A stretch of DNA of 64,000 nucleotides from NCBI GenBank assembly GCA_964019135.1, contig OZ025252.1, forward strand, positions 6,898,823-6,962,822. The letters run 5' to 3'. Positions within the stretch are counted from its first letter, which is position 1, and each line of letters starts with the position of its first letter. The stretch is from Arenicola marina (taxonomy: Eukaryota > Annelida > Polychaeta > Arenicolidae). Of the stretch, positions 1-12,360 are shown in pieces. The notes below the pieces were generated by a model. That model saw only the letters and a list, made by a program, of their open reading frames with translations. It searched no databases and was not told the origin of the DNA. The position numbers and the translations under genes are program-made.

Positions 1-2480
1 TTTTGCTAGATTGCCGGCTTAGTTCGTTATGCAGACTACAGTAGGTCTAGGTTTAAAACGGCAGAGAAAGGCCGGTACACTGTAGTCATTGCGCCAGAGC
101 ATTCCATCGTTCATCGAGATTCCGTTCATTTTCCATTGAGGCAGTGACTTGTTTCAGTACAGCTCACTTATTGCTCACGACTGGTACTTACTGCGAATGT
201 CGATTTCGTAATGCCAACATAGACGGCAGATTGTTAAAGTTTTAACTGGAAATAGTTGGTCTCCTCAAGTCGCAATTTCTCAGTGTTCGGTACATTCTTG
301 AAAAAAAAAATATTTTAGACAATAGCATGACGCTAACGGTAGCTTATATAGTTGATTCCCAGACATTTCAAGCCAGTGATCAGCTTGCCGACATCTGAGG
401 TGGAAATAAACTTATACGATCACACGATAACTTGTCATTGAAATGGGTATTCTAATATTTGCGGCGCATAATTCAAAACATCCAGTTCTGCTACTGTTGA
501 CAAACGGCTCCCAGTAAGTAAATAAGTCCTGTGGTTATCATAGACACCTGTAAGATACAATAACAAACAAGTATTACATTCTCGCCCGGCCCCTCAGCGA
601 CTGTAGAAACAGAACTATTTTTTTAATTTAATACACAAATACACACTTAAAGACATGAAGACTACACAATCAAAGTATGACATAATACACAGATTAGCGG
701 TTACCGTCCTACTACCAGTTGGAAAACAGCAGCAGGCGTCGCCGCCTAGGGCCATGCCCTGAGGGTACAACAGACATACGTCGTTGTAATATCTAACCAT
801 ACCCACAAAGGAAGCTTCGGTGTACTGCACTGCAGTTATATAATTTATAATGGAATTGAACACATCTTAAGTATGTCCTACTCCCATAAATGGTAGAAAA
901 AGCAATAATGAGGTTTTTGATGGGGTAACGGCTCCATTTCCCAGAGTGAGTCTTGTTTGCAACTGCAGCCGGTAGATGGCGACAGCGCATGGCAGGCGCA
1001 TGGCCAGATTCTCAGACTCTATCTATAAATTCGTTTTGACCAAGCGACCATGTGCAACAGGGTATTAAATGAATGTTTGCAATGTACCAAGTACATACAT
1101 ATTTTTTATTTTCCAAGATTAAGTGTATCAATTAACAAATTTTATATCAGACTTTATACCCGAATTTGTTCTTTTGGCTGCGGCGGACGATTCTAACGAT
1201 TTTTTGGAAGTCATAAGGTCCGGTCCACCAACAAATTCGGCCGCGTACGAATGTTTCAGACTTGAAAATTAAATTTCTACCTCAATAAACTTATGAAGAA
1301 TAATTGATAAAAACAGCGTTGTTCTGATATATCTGCCCCCGGGGACATGGCTCCACACTTCCTTCCTTCTCCCATTGACGCGATATGACCAAAAGTGGTT
1401 ATAGCGTCCTGAATATACAGCCAAGCAACCAATCTGATATGTCTTTTCCTTAAAGTGTGTGTGCCACTATTTTTTTTAGCTCAGTGTAAACTATGTTTAG
1501 GGAAGATAAACAAATAACAATTTGTTTTGATGGGTGTTAACAGTTTATTCCACTATATCATTATAAACGCGTTCGTCAAAGTAGCAAAAGTGAGGTCCGG
1601 CGGGTTTATTTCTGGGAGCATTTCATCTGAGCGTTAGTTAGAAATTCCCCAATAATGTCACAAGATTGACGGGTGAGCTTTGATGCATTGCGTAGGCATT
1701 TGTTATAGAGGGCGTGTATTGTCCTCATGGTTGAGAGCTTTTCGTTGAGTTCAAGCCAATGAGCAAAGGGAACCTCAGTCTAAATGTAAAAGCACATACG
1801 TTTGTATTCCTCTTTGACGTCACTTTTCTCGCTCCCAGAATTTAAATCGGCATATGCGAAAACAAGTGGAAAAAGTATTTCCTTCTACTATTTGGGGCGC
1901 TACAGCTCGATAATATAAGCGTGGAAACACAGATGATCAATATGAGGTAAAGTTGTTCTGGCGTGGCACGAACTGTTTAACATTCCCGTATTACATAATC
2001 TGCTTTACTTTACTATAAAATTTGCGGGAAACGAATTTACAGAGACTCCGCTGAGGGAAGTCATGATACCACTACAATACGGATTTCTGAATACTACTGT
2101 CACACGGAGGCTCAAGCAGACTGGGGTAACGGGTTGTTGGTGAAACACCCTGGACACTTGGCCCCGACATGAGATGGGCCTTCTGCCACGTTAGATGACA
2201 TCCCCTTCACCCTATTGTTTTGTCACTGACTGGCTTGCTACAGCTTGTTATGGTTTGCATTAAAAAGTGCATCCTCGTTAATCACTGGGTAAGTGTGAGA
2301 ACCACTGCCACAGTGACTCCTATGTTCAGCAAACAGGAGGTATGACAAAGTGCGGAGTAGCAAAGTGCCCAATGGTCCCTAACTGCATCCCTTTAACGTG
2401 ATGATTACTTTTTGAACGGTATGAAAGTAAATCTTGACGAAAATTCGGAGGGTTTTCAATCTTTAGTTTCACCTCCAACC
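1..2480. other. unique intergenic DNA, no recognised gene
   Basis: Mixed-composition single-copy sequence. Short open frames on both strands (longest 82 codons, 615-863, - strand) show no domain or motif I recognise and no convincing splice pattern. One TGACGTCA palindrome sits at 1815-1822. No RNA gene or repeat family was recognised. Confidence 0.5.
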
Positions 2481-2509
2481 TTACGCTATACTGCCCCACC
2501 CTCCCTGCC

Positions 2510-3120
2510 ATACATCACGCCCCTCGCCCCCCCCCCCCTCCCCGATGGCCGCCGGATGAGGGTGAGTGGCCGGGTCGTGGGGGTGACCTGCCGGGCTACA
2601 GGGTAGGGGTACGGGGAGGGGGGTGACGGGCCCGCCGGGGGAGTGGGGGAAGTCCCCGCTACCAGGAGAAAGTAAGGGGGTGACGGCGAGCTGGCGGGGA
2701 GGGGGGTACGGGGGATGGCGGCTGGCGGCTGGCGGCTGGCGGCTGGCCGGTGGGAGGGGGTAGGTGGTGGGGGGGGGGAGGGTTGGCAGCGGGCTGCCGG
2801 GGAGGATGCCCCGGGGCGCTACAATCCCCGGCGGGGTTGACGCCGCCAACCTTAGCCATACCAGTGTCCTCTTATTACAGAGGAGGTGACAAGGGGTCCC
2901 CCGGGCATGCGGGGCGCTGAGAGGGGGAGCCTGGGGTTGGCCCCTGGTGTGGGGGGAGGGGGGGAGGAGGAGCCTGGGGTTGGCCCCTGGTGTGAGGGGT
3001 GGGGGGAAGGGGCATCTGGGGTGGGCCCTTGGTGTGAAGGGAGATGGAGCCAGCGGTGGGCCCTTGGCTGGGCCCCTGGTGTGTGTGGGGAGGGTGTGTG
3101 TCCGCTTGAGTGTAAAAGGA
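2510..3120. repeat. G-rich low-complexity block with short tandem repeats
   Basis: Strongly G-rich on the + strand, C-rich on the other. It contains four or more copies of a 7-bp GGCTGGC-type unit near 2713-2750 and about five diverged copies of a roughly 30-bp unit around the words CCTGGGGTTGGCCCCTGGTG between 2920 and 3085. Proline- or glycine-rich open frames here (up to 204 codons) follow from base composition and are not called as genes. Confidence 0.7.
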
Positions 3121-3280
3121 TAACGCCCTCACCAGCCAGACCTACGCACCCCCCCCCCTCCCCCGCTACCCCGATGACATTTCTCCCACAGGCTTGTTGG
3201 CTGGCTGGCCGATCCACCCGCTCTCCCTCCCCTCGGGCTAGGCTTGTTGTGGCCGGGGACCCTAAGCCGTGGGTTAACCT

Positions 3281-3440
3281 CCCACAGCACCCGAATATAT
3301 CTGACAAAACACGGAATTTATCTAGATCTCCCACAGCGCCCAAATATATCTGACAAAACCACAAAACACTGATACCTAATAGATATCCCACTGCAACCAA
3401 ATATATCTGACAAAACCACAACACACTTATATCCAAATGC
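3281..3440. repeat. three copies of a 49-57 bp tandem repeat
   Basis: Each copy starts with a CCCACAG/CCCACTG word (3281, 3330, 3387) followed by the shared words AATATATCTGACAAAAC. The copies differ in spacer length, so this is an old, diverged short array. Confidence 0.75.
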
Positions 3441-3739
3441 ATATCATTTCCAAAAAGCACATCCACTCAAAGTATTGATCCCATATCCCTGGTTGGTTCC
3501 ACACCCTCACACCTTCATCCAAATCATTCAGTGTCCACGGAGAGTCCTGGGGCTAAGTTAGCCAACGGGCCTAAAACAATCATTTCAATACAAATTATAT
3601 AACTGCATTTAAAAGATTTTGCCGTTCATGTTCTATAATGTATGAGTAAACTCAACGGAAATGGAGAGATCCCTATATACATATTAGATCAGCGGTAATA
3701 GGATCCCATTTTAGGAGGTATTCGCTTCTAGAAAAACGA

Positions 3740-3926
3740 TATCTGAAGCGGCGTGGACCCCTCCTCCCCCCCCCCCCCCAAACGTTCATTGGACCCCCCG
3801 CCCGGTCGTCAAAAAATTGGTGGATCCCCCGGTCGCAATTTTGTTCAGAGCCACCCCCACCCCCCCCCCCCGGTTGCAAGTTTCAATGGACCCCGCTCCC
3901 TTTTCAAATTCATGATCCACCCCTGC
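3740..3926. mobile_element. probable fragment of a hAT-type MITE
   Basis: The right end reads GATCCACCCCTG (3914-3925), close to the end seen in the more complete element at 26004-26229. The interior has poly-C tracts and the words GTTTCAATGGACC and CTTTTCAAATT, which in reverse complement give the TGAAA...GGGG layout common in such elements. No matching left end was found, so this is a truncated copy or a chance likeness. Confidence 0.35.
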
Positions 3927-4499
3927 ATAAGCTATTCTCAAACTCGCTATTAGGAAACAATGGAGCAATGTCAGTGTAGAAATAGCTTCAATATCTGTCT
4001 ACAATAAACATAGAACTTGTTTTAAAAAAATTTAATATGAGAACTTAAACATTATTATATTTCTGAAATACTGACAAGAAAATAAATACGGATAATTATA
4101 CTGAAAGCGCCTGAATTAATTGGTGTAACATTAATACACTTGATAACATGTAATATTTATGCAATAAATATGAAAGATGTGTATGACCAGTCGGTAGGTA
4201 AGTTCAAGGTCAGCGCCCGCAGCGAGGCTCATAGTAGTTCAAAGTGGACTTTATTTTAAATGTGAATCCACCCCCATAATTTGGTGTGGTAGGACCACCT
4301 ACTTGTCGGCTGGGGGTGAAACACCTCCCCCGCCCCCCCCCCCCCCCAGTTTATTCCGCCCCAGGCAAATTACCCCCCCCCCCACCTTTCTTCCTGGAAC
4401 GCATCTCACCTTTTCCAAATACTGAGTCGCTCTTGTTATGACAAGTCTTGTAGTATCTCGGTACCGGTCCGGTGCGACATAATTAGACCAAAAAAAGCT
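3927..4499. other. AT-rich intergenic DNA with poly-C tracts
   Basis: No gene recognised. C homopolymers of 7-14 bases lie near 4324-4348 and 4374-4384; the rest is AT-rich. Confidence 0.5.
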
Positions 4500-4507
4500 A
4501 CCTGCGC

Positions 4508-4700
4508 CAATGGGATTATCCCTTTGGCGCTCCGAACGTCCTGGGAAGCGAGAGGTCGGTGGTTCGAGCCCGAGCCATGGCGGGTACCGAAACTTTCCGG
4601 GTCAGTTCGTGACCCTTGATCCCCGTAAACAGGGGTAGGTCCTTGGATGGGTCTAAGGAGGGCCGGGCCGAGAAATATCGCAGTAAAATTTGTACATCGC
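4508..4700 (+). mobile_element. probable tRNA-derived SINE fragment
   Basis: The sequence has an RNA polymerase III B-box-like word GGTTCGAGCC (4560-4569), preceded by CTGGGAAGCGAGAGGTCGGT, a layout typical of the anticodon/T-arm half of tRNA-derived SINE heads. An A box is not clear and no complete cloverleaf can be drawn, so this is not a functional tRNA gene. The downstream body (to about 4700) holds a short inverted pair, ATCCCCGTAAACAGGGGT, and has no obvious A-tail or target-site duplication. The SINE family is not identified. Confidence 0.45.
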
Positions 4701-6936
4701 CACATTCTTGGGGTATGAGTTCCATGGCCTATGTGATTACCACTGACATAGAAGACAACTGCACTCCATCTAATTTTATCAAATGCATTCTGGTGCAACA
4801 CAATGAAATTATATATGAGAAATATTCTAATGACAAAAATAAATTCTTTTTTCCCCTCTGAAACGTGTTTATAAATAACCATCTTGACTGCGGTAATATG
4901 ATCTACCAACGAATTATGTTGTATTGTCAATTGTCTGTATTGTCTCGTTATTGTTGTAATTACCAAATTGAGAGGGGGATTACCTTTTCCGAGCTCCGCG
5001 ATTGGTGGGATTGCAAATTTGCGATTAGCTGTTGGCAATTTTTTGTAGATCGTTATCCGTACACATTCCTGGTTCAACGTGACGACCCTTTGCCTACTTA
5101 CCGCGATCCGTTATAGCAGTCTGCGAATTCCTCGATAGTCGCCATATCACCATTGAGGTGTTTTCTTTTCGCGCCCGTCTTTCAAATGTTCTAATCTTGG
5201 AAATTCGATATTGCTCTCCATAATTCTTGGGGATTCACGATTCAGAGGGGGGGTATCCCTCAAAAAATTATGGTCGTCTCGTTATGTCTTAAGTGTGCGC
5301 AGTGTCTGTATATGCAGTGTATACGCATAGGAAATGACATTTGTTTTTGAGGTTTTTATGTGATTAGGCTGATCTAACCAAAGTGCCGTTAGGTGGCGCG
5401 CACTGTATATCAATATTGTTGATGATATAATTGTGTACTTGTTTAGATAAAGTAACGATGTAGTATAGACCACATGTAGCATCAGAGTTTTATATTGTTT
5501 TTACTGAGAAACGCTGTAGCGCATGAGACAACCACTTTGGCGTTGGAATGGTGAATTTTGAGGTTAAATATGAAATAAGGTGTATGTATCGATACATTAG
5601 AAATTTCTTGATTGGAGAAATCCACGGCAATCATCTCCACGCAATCAGCTGAATATCAATGGATTAGATTTATTCAATTACCACGTTTCAAGTATAACAC
5701 TTACACTTAATTAATGTAACGGATTGATATTAACTAATGTCAATATAAATTATATATATATGTCACAGGGGTGAGAGATCAGTATATATATGCACGTGTA
5801 CACTGTTGTACATACTGTACTTAAATTTACTTACAAAATACAGTATATATAATAAGCGGTGTCGTTCTGGTCGGATTGTTATTATTAACACACAAATACC
5901 AGTTCAGGGAATATAATAATGGGTGGCGCCTTCAATGCAACATTACACGCATGCACATACCCTGCCGTTGTGTCAGGTTGTTACCGGTCTGACGTTGTTA
6001 CCTGTCTTTACTGGTACTTGTGAATGTCCGATTGCTTTAATGTCATGTGGTCGACCTTTGAAGATGGCCATACACTCGGCGGCCACCACGTGTGTGATCA
6101 CCCTTCACAGTGGTCAATGGTGTCAAATGGCTTATGGCTATCAAAGGGGTGGGCGCACCTGTGCCTGGCTTCTGTAGCCACACACTGACAAGTCTGCATG
6201 CTGTTCGCTGGGTGGTGCCATCGGCGGCCAACAATGCCCCATATCGACCCTACCCCCCCCCCCCACCCCCCCCCCCTCCTCTCACTGCTTTACCAAAGCC
6301 CTCCCCCCGCCCCCGCCCCCTCCCCTTACCGATCCCGCACTCACCCCCGGCACGCTTCGATCAGAGACAAACACAGGCATTCATCTCGATGGCCAGTTTA
6401 GCCTCATTATCGACACCTCACTTCAAAGGGTGTGTGATTGGCGTTGATTGACTGTGGGGTGCCCAGGGGTACGCCCCCACAATGGCCTCTATTATCGCTC
6501 GAGCAGCTTTGGAGATGGACCAAGTGCCCCCCGGTTCTGTAATTAATCCACTTGCGTTAGATGGTAATCCCCACTTTGTGTTGTAATATTGGCGGTGATT
6601 TATGTTATGCTGAGGGCAGCCGTGTGGTGGTGGGGGGCGGGGGGGGGGGCATCAGACGTGGATATCAGACACGGTCAGGTACGAAGACCCCCCCTGGGTA
6701 TGTAAATAAATAAAAACTGAAGCACAGAAATACAAATAAATGTATAAATAAAGACAAAAATAAACAGCGCTTCACTTGAGCAAACGCGAAAAAAAAATTC
6801 TGTTTACTTTACTTAATGATTAGTTTGTATTTTATTTCACTCCGTTCCATCTTTGGGCGAGGCCCTCGGGGTTCGGAAGCAGATATCAGTAAACAATACA
6901 AACCTCTCACAAGGGCCACGGAAGTGACAAGAAGAT
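4701..6936. other. intergenic DNA, no recognised gene
   Basis: AT-rich to about 5900 with a short (AT)n tract near 5750-5760, then a C-rich block with poly-C runs at 6245-6275 and a G run at 6637-6650. Open frames are short and without recognisable domains. Confidence 0.5.
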
Positions 6937-7254
6937 ATGACAGGGAGGACGAATGGGAGGTTTGACGCTGACAAAGCCATCATCAGCGTCTTTGACGAGG
7001 ACTTGGAAGGAAGAATAGAAGCCACATTATATCGGCAGGAGACTAGGAATCGGGAGCTTTTGTGTGCCGTCCTCTCGGCATATTGCGTGTCCATGACTCA
7101 GGCCAAATCAATTTACCTATTGTTCACTTGCATCCCTGGTCTGTGTGTTAAAGTTCGCGACCGCCCCGCCATCGGACAGTGCCCGAAAGCCGACCCTGTG
7201 GGACACGGGGGTCGGACGGCGGGGGCGCCTGGGGAGCGGTGGGGGGGGCGGTGA
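6937..7254 (+). CDS. unidentified open frame, possible exon material
   Basis: A 105-codon frame opens at an ATG. Its first 55 residues look protein-like (for example GRFDADKAIISVFDEDLEG and RELLCAVLSAYCVS), unlike the compositionally biased second half. After the stop, the same frame reopens at about 7270 and runs to 7423 with a protein-like segment containing HLLSLAVVTERDCVLCSAD, ending just before a possible donor GGG|GTAGGT. A third piece at 8400-8485 encodes GGQDNLSVLIVLTV, faintly like the last strand of PP2C-type phosphatases. No pyrimidine tract supports an acceptor before 7270. I cannot assign a family; it may be a decayed host gene or chance. Confidence 0.18.
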   Translation: MTGRTNGRFDADKAIISVFDEDLEGRIEATLYRQETRNRELLCAVLSAYCVSMTQAKSIYLLFTCIPGLCVKVRDRPAIGQCPKADPVGHGGRTAGAPGERWGGR

Positions 7255-7499
7255 GGGGGGGGGGGGGAGGAAGTTGATGCATTGGTGCAAGAAGTGACGC
7301 ATGGGATAGCGAGGGGACGGCGAAGACGCCACCTCTTGTCTTTGGCGGTAGTCACGGAAAGAGATTGTGTCTTGTGTTCAGCGGACAATGCCACAACTGT
7401 ATGCATGCGAGAGGGGTAGGTCTCCGGTCCAGAGGCCAGTGGGCAGGGTGCTGGCATGGAGGCCCGAGGGCCGGCCTGCAAGTAAAGGGCAGCCAAAGG

Positions 7500-7990
7500 G
7501 GTGAATGGAAGGGGTAAGTAGGGGGGTGGGCTGAATGTAAGGGGCAAGTAGGGGGTGGGGTGAAAGGAAGGGGGCAGGTAGGGGGTGGGGTGAAAGGAAG
7601 GGGCAGGTAGGGGTGGGGTGAATGGAAGGGGCAGGTAGGGGTGGGGTGAAAGGAAGGGGCAAGTAGGGGGGTGGGGTGAATGGAAGGGGCGGGTAGGGGG
7701 TGGGGTGAATGGGGCAGGTAGGGAGCGGGGTGAATGGAAGGGGCAGGTAGGGGTGGGGTGAATGGAAGGGGCCGGTAGGGGTGGGGTGAATGGAAGGGGG
7801 CAGATAGGGGGTGGGGTGAATGGAAGGGGCAGGTAGGGGGTGGGGTGAATGGAAGGGGCAGGTAGGGGGTGGGGTGAAAGGAAGGGGCAGGTAGGGGGTG
7901 GGGTGAAAGGAAGGGGGCAGGTAGGGGTGGGGTGAATGGAAGGGGCACGTAGGGGGTGGGTGCATGCAAGGGGCTTGTATGGGGTGGAGA
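7500..7990. repeat. 27-29 bp minisatellite, G-rich
   Basis: About 17 copies of a unit made of the words GGGGTGAATGGAAGGGG and CAGGTAG, varying mainly in G-run length. The reverse strand gives proline-rich open frames of 205-423 codons in several frames, which are artefacts. Flanking DNA (7240-7270, 8030-8060, 8150-8180, 8280-8300) has G or C homopolymers of 10 or more bases. Confidence 0.9.
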
Positions 7991-8519
7991 AGGTGAAGGG
8001 AATGGGCAGCCATATATGGTGGCGGTGGTGGTGGTGGGGGAGGGGGGGCGGGGGGGGGGTATAGAAGGTGTGTCCTAGCTGGGCGGTTACGGAACTGGTA
8101 GATCTGAGGGTGGTGGCAATGGGAGCCGACCCCACTCGTTCCCCCCCCCCTACCCCCCCCCACCCCCCCCCCCCCTCCCCGCCCGACTTTCCAACCGACA
8201 CCGAGAACCAGCTTGGGGTATTCAAGTGAGTGGAAAGTGACATGCCGGCGGGAGGGGGGCGTGCGCGGAGCGAGGCAGCGGCGGGGGGGGGGGGGGGGGC
8301 GGGTGCACGAGCCCTCACGGTGGCTCCCCGCGCCATGCCAAGCCGGGGTGAAATCGACATCTGCCGCAATCTGGCAGACGACATCCGATTTCACGGTGTC
8401 TCACGGAAATGGTCAGCTCCCGCAAGTTGTCTCTCGAGGGCGTGACCGGCGGGCAGGACAACCTCAGCGTCCTCATTGTTCTGACGGTCTACAGATTGAC
8501 AGCTTGTTCACAACCACAA

Positions 8520-8715
8520 CCATGCTGCAGCATCTCTTCCTCCCTCTCCCTCCCCACCTCTCCCTCTTCTGCTCTCTGTCCGTCCCGCTCCTTTCCTCTC
8601 TATCACTGCCTCTCCTTCATTCTCTCTGCTTCCATTACTCTCCCTTTCTTCCGTCCCCCTCTGTTTCTCTTCTTCTCTCCCTTTCGCTCCCTGCCTCTTT
8701 CTTTCATTCCTAATT
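8520..8715. repeat. pyrimidine-rich (CTCTCC/CTTTCC) low-complexity tract
   Basis: Almost pure C/T on the + strand, with TCTCTCCC and CTTCCTCC words and no fixed period. It abuts the 29-bp array that follows. Confidence 0.75.
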
Positions 8716-9725
8716 GACATGTCAACTGGACTACTCCACTGATTGACATATGAAGTGGATCCCTCTACTGATTAATAAATCAACTGGATCCCTCTACTGA
8801 TTGATATATCAAGTGGATCCCTCCACTGATTGATGTATCAAGTGTATCCCTCTACTGATTGATAAATCAACTGGATCCCTCTAATGATTGATATATCAAG
8901 TGGATCCGTCTACTGATTGATGTATCAAGTGGATCCCTCTACTGATTGATAAATCAACTGGATTCCTCTACTGATTGATATGTCCAGTGGATCCCTCTAC
9001 TGATTGATAAATCAACTGGATCCCTCTACTGATTGATATATCATGTGGATCCCTCAACTGATTGATAAATCAAGTGGATCCCTCAACTGATTGATATATC
9101 AAGTGGATCCCTCCACTGATTGATATATCAAGGGGATTCCTCAACTGATTGATAAATCAAGTGGATCCCTCCACTGTTTGATATATCATCTGGATCCCTC
9201 TACTGATTGATATATCAAGTGGATCCCTCAACTGATTGATGTATCAAGTGGATCCCTCCACTGATTGATATATCAAGTGGATCCCTCAACTGATTGATAT
9301 ATCAAGTGGATCCCTCTACTGATTGATATAACAAAAATGAATCCCTCCACTGATTGATATATATCATGTGGATCCCTCTACTGATTGATAAAGCAAATAA
9401 ATCCCTCTACTGATTGATATATCAAGTGGATCTCTCCACTGATTGATAAATCAAGTGGATCCCTCTACTGATTGATATATCAAGTGGATCCCTCTACTGA
9501 TTGATATATCAAGTGGATCCCTCAACTGATTGATATATCAAGTGGATCCCTCTACTGATTGATATATCCAGGGGATCCCTCTACTGATTGATAAATCAAG
9601 TGGATCCCTCAACTGATTGATATATCAATTGGATCCCTCCACTGATTGATAAATCAACTGGATCCTTTTACTGATTGATATTTCACGTGGATCTCCTTAC
9701 GGATTGATATATCACGTGGGGGCCT
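8716..9725. repeat. 29-bp minisatellite with two palindromes per unit
   Basis: About 34 units built on CTACTGATTGATATATCAAG followed by TGGATCCCT. Most units contain the perfect palindromes TGATATATCA (or the variant TGATAAATCA) and GGATCC. Variants (TACTGATT, CACTGATT, AACTGATT; AAGTGG, AACTGG) are interspersed, and the last units near 9680-9750 are diverged. Confidence 0.95.
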
Positions 9726-9765
9726 CCAGCGATTGACATCAACTGGACTCCTTCAATGATTAATT

Positions 9766-12360
9766 GATTACCAGGGGTAACACTGGTGGTAACACTGGGG
9801 GTAACACTGGGGGTAGCACTGGTGGTAACACTGGGGGTAACACTGGGGGTAAAACTGAGGCCAACACTAGGAGTAACACTGGGGGTAACACTGGTGGTAA
9901 CACTGGGGGTAACACTGGTGGTACCCCTCGGGGTAACACTGGGGGTAACACTGGTGGTACCCCTCGGGGTAACACTGGGGGTAACACTGGGGGGTAGCAC
10001 TGGTGGTGACACTGAGGCCAACACTAGGAGTAACACTGGGGGTAACACTGGGGGTAACACTGGGGGTAACACTGGGGATAACACTGGGGGTAGCACTGGT
10101 GGTGACACTGAGGCCAACACTAGGAGTAACACTGGGGGTAACACTGGGGGTAACACTGGGGGTAACACTGGGGGTAACACTGGGGGTAACACTGGGGGTA
10201 ACACTGGGGGTAGCACCGGTGGTGACACTGAGGCCAACACTAGGAGTAACACTGGGGGTAACACTGGGGGTAACACTGGGGGTAACACCGGGGGTAACAC
10301 TGGGGGTAACACTGGGGGTAGCACCGGTGGTGACACTGAGGCCAACACTAGGAGTAACACTGGGGGTAACACTGGGGGTAACACTGGGGGTAACACTGGG
10401 GGTAACACTGGGGGTAACACTGGGGGTAACACTGGGGGTAACACTGAGGCCAACACTAGGAGCAACACTGGGGGTAACACTGGGGGTAACACTGGGGGTA
10501 ACACTGGGGGTAACACTGGGGGTAACACTGGGGGTAACACTGGGGGTAACACTGGGGGTAACACTGGGGGTAACACTGGGGGTAACACTGGGGGTAACAC
10601 TGGGGGTAACACTGGGGGTAACACTAGGAGTAACACTGGGGGTAACACTGGGGGTAACACTGGGGGTAACACTGGGGGTAACACTGGGGGTAACACTGGG
10701 GGTAACACTGGGGGTAACACTGGGGGTAACACTGGGGGTAACACTGGTGGTAACACTGGGGGTAACACTGGTGGTAACACTGGGGGTGACACTGGGGGTA
10801 ACACTGGGGGTAACACTGGGGGTAACACTGGTGGTAACACTGGGGGTAACACTGGTGGTAACACTGGGGGTGACACTGGGGGTAACACTGGGGGTAACAC
10901 TGGTGGTGACACTGAGGCCAACACTAGGAGTAACACTGGGGGTAACACTGGGGGTAACACTGGGGGTAACACCGGGGGTAACACTGGGGGTAACACTGGG
11001 GGTAGCACCGGTGGTGACACTGAGGCCAACACTAGGAGTAACACTGGGGGTAACACTGGGGGTAACACTGGGGGTAACACCGGGGGTAACACTGGGGGTA
11101 ACACTGGGGGTAGCACCGGTGGTGACACTGAGGCCAACACTAGGAGTAACACTGGGGGTAACACTGGGGGTAACACTGGGGGTAACACTGGGGGTAACAC
11201 TGGGGGTAACACTGGGGGTAACACTGGGGGTAACACTGAGGCCAACACTAGGAGCAACACTGGGGGTAACACTGGGGGTAACACTGGGGGTAACACTGGG
11301 GGTAACACTGGGGGTAACACTGGGGGTAACACTGGGGGTAACACTGGGGGTAACACTGGGGGTAACACTGGGGGTAACACTGGGGGTAACACTGGGGGTA
11401 ACACTGGGGGTAACACTGGGGGTAACACTAGGAGTAACACTGGGGGTAACACTGGGGGTAACACTGGGGGTAACACTGGGGGTAACACTGGGGGTAACAC
11501 TGGGGGTAACACTGGGGGTAACACTGGGGGTAACACTGGGGGTAACACTGGTGGTAACACTGGGGGTAACACTGGTGGTAACACTGGGGGTGACACTGGG
11601 GGTAACACTGGGGTAACACTGGGGGTAACACTGGTGGTAACACTGGGGGTAACACTGGTGGTAACACTGGGGGTGACACTGGGGGTAACACTGGGGGTAA
11701 CACTGGTGGTGACACTGAGGCCAACACTAGGAGTAACACTGGGGGTAACACTGGGGGTAACACTGGGGGTAACACTGGGGGTAACACTGGGGGTAACACT
11801 GGGGGTAACACTGGGGGTAACACTGGGGGTAACACTGGGGGTAACACTGGGGGTAACACTGGTGGTAACACTGGGGGTAACACTGGGGGTAACACTGGTG
11901 GTAACACTGGGGGTAACACTGGGGGTAACACTGGGGGTAACAGTGGGGGTAACACTGGTGGTAACACTGGGGGTAACACTGGGGGTAACACTGGGGGTAA
12001 CACTAGGAGTAACACTGGGGGTAACACTGGGGGTAACACTGGGGGTAACACTGGGGGTAACACTGGGGGTAACACTGGGGGTAACAGTGGGGGTAACACT
12101 GGTGGTAACACTGGGGGTAACACTGGGGGTAACACTGGTGGTAACACTGGGGGTAACACTGGGGGTAACACTGGGGGTAACAGTGGGGGTAACACTGGTG
12201 GTAACACTGGGGGTAACACTGGGGGTAACACTGGGGGTAACACTGGGGGTAACACTGGGGGTAACACTGGGGGTAACACTGGGGGTAACACTGGGGGTAA
12301 CACTGGGGGTAACACTGGGGGTAACACTGGTGGTAACACTGGGGGTAACACTGGGGTAAA
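9766..12360. repeat. 12-bp minisatellite (GGGGGTAACACT)n
   Basis: About 216 units of GGGGGTAACACT with point variants (GGTGGTAACACT, GAGGCCAACACT, AGGAGTAACACT, GGGGGTAGCACT). Because 12 is a multiple of 3, all frames lacking stops stay open: frames of 895 codons (-) and 857 codons (+) arise and encode four-residue repeats such as SVTP, VLPP or NTGG. They are not treated as genes. The marker variant with AGGAGCAACACT recurs at 10447 and 11239 (792 bp apart), showing larger block duplications. Confidence 0.97.

Noticed and set aside
4545-4590. Functional tRNA gene
   Set aside because: A B box is present, but no A box, acceptor stem or complete cloverleaf can be drawn.
9766-12360. Interstitial telomere repeat
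   Set aside because: GGGGGTAACACT resembles G-rich telomere DNA but is not TTAGGG or a known variant, and the 12-bp unit is local.
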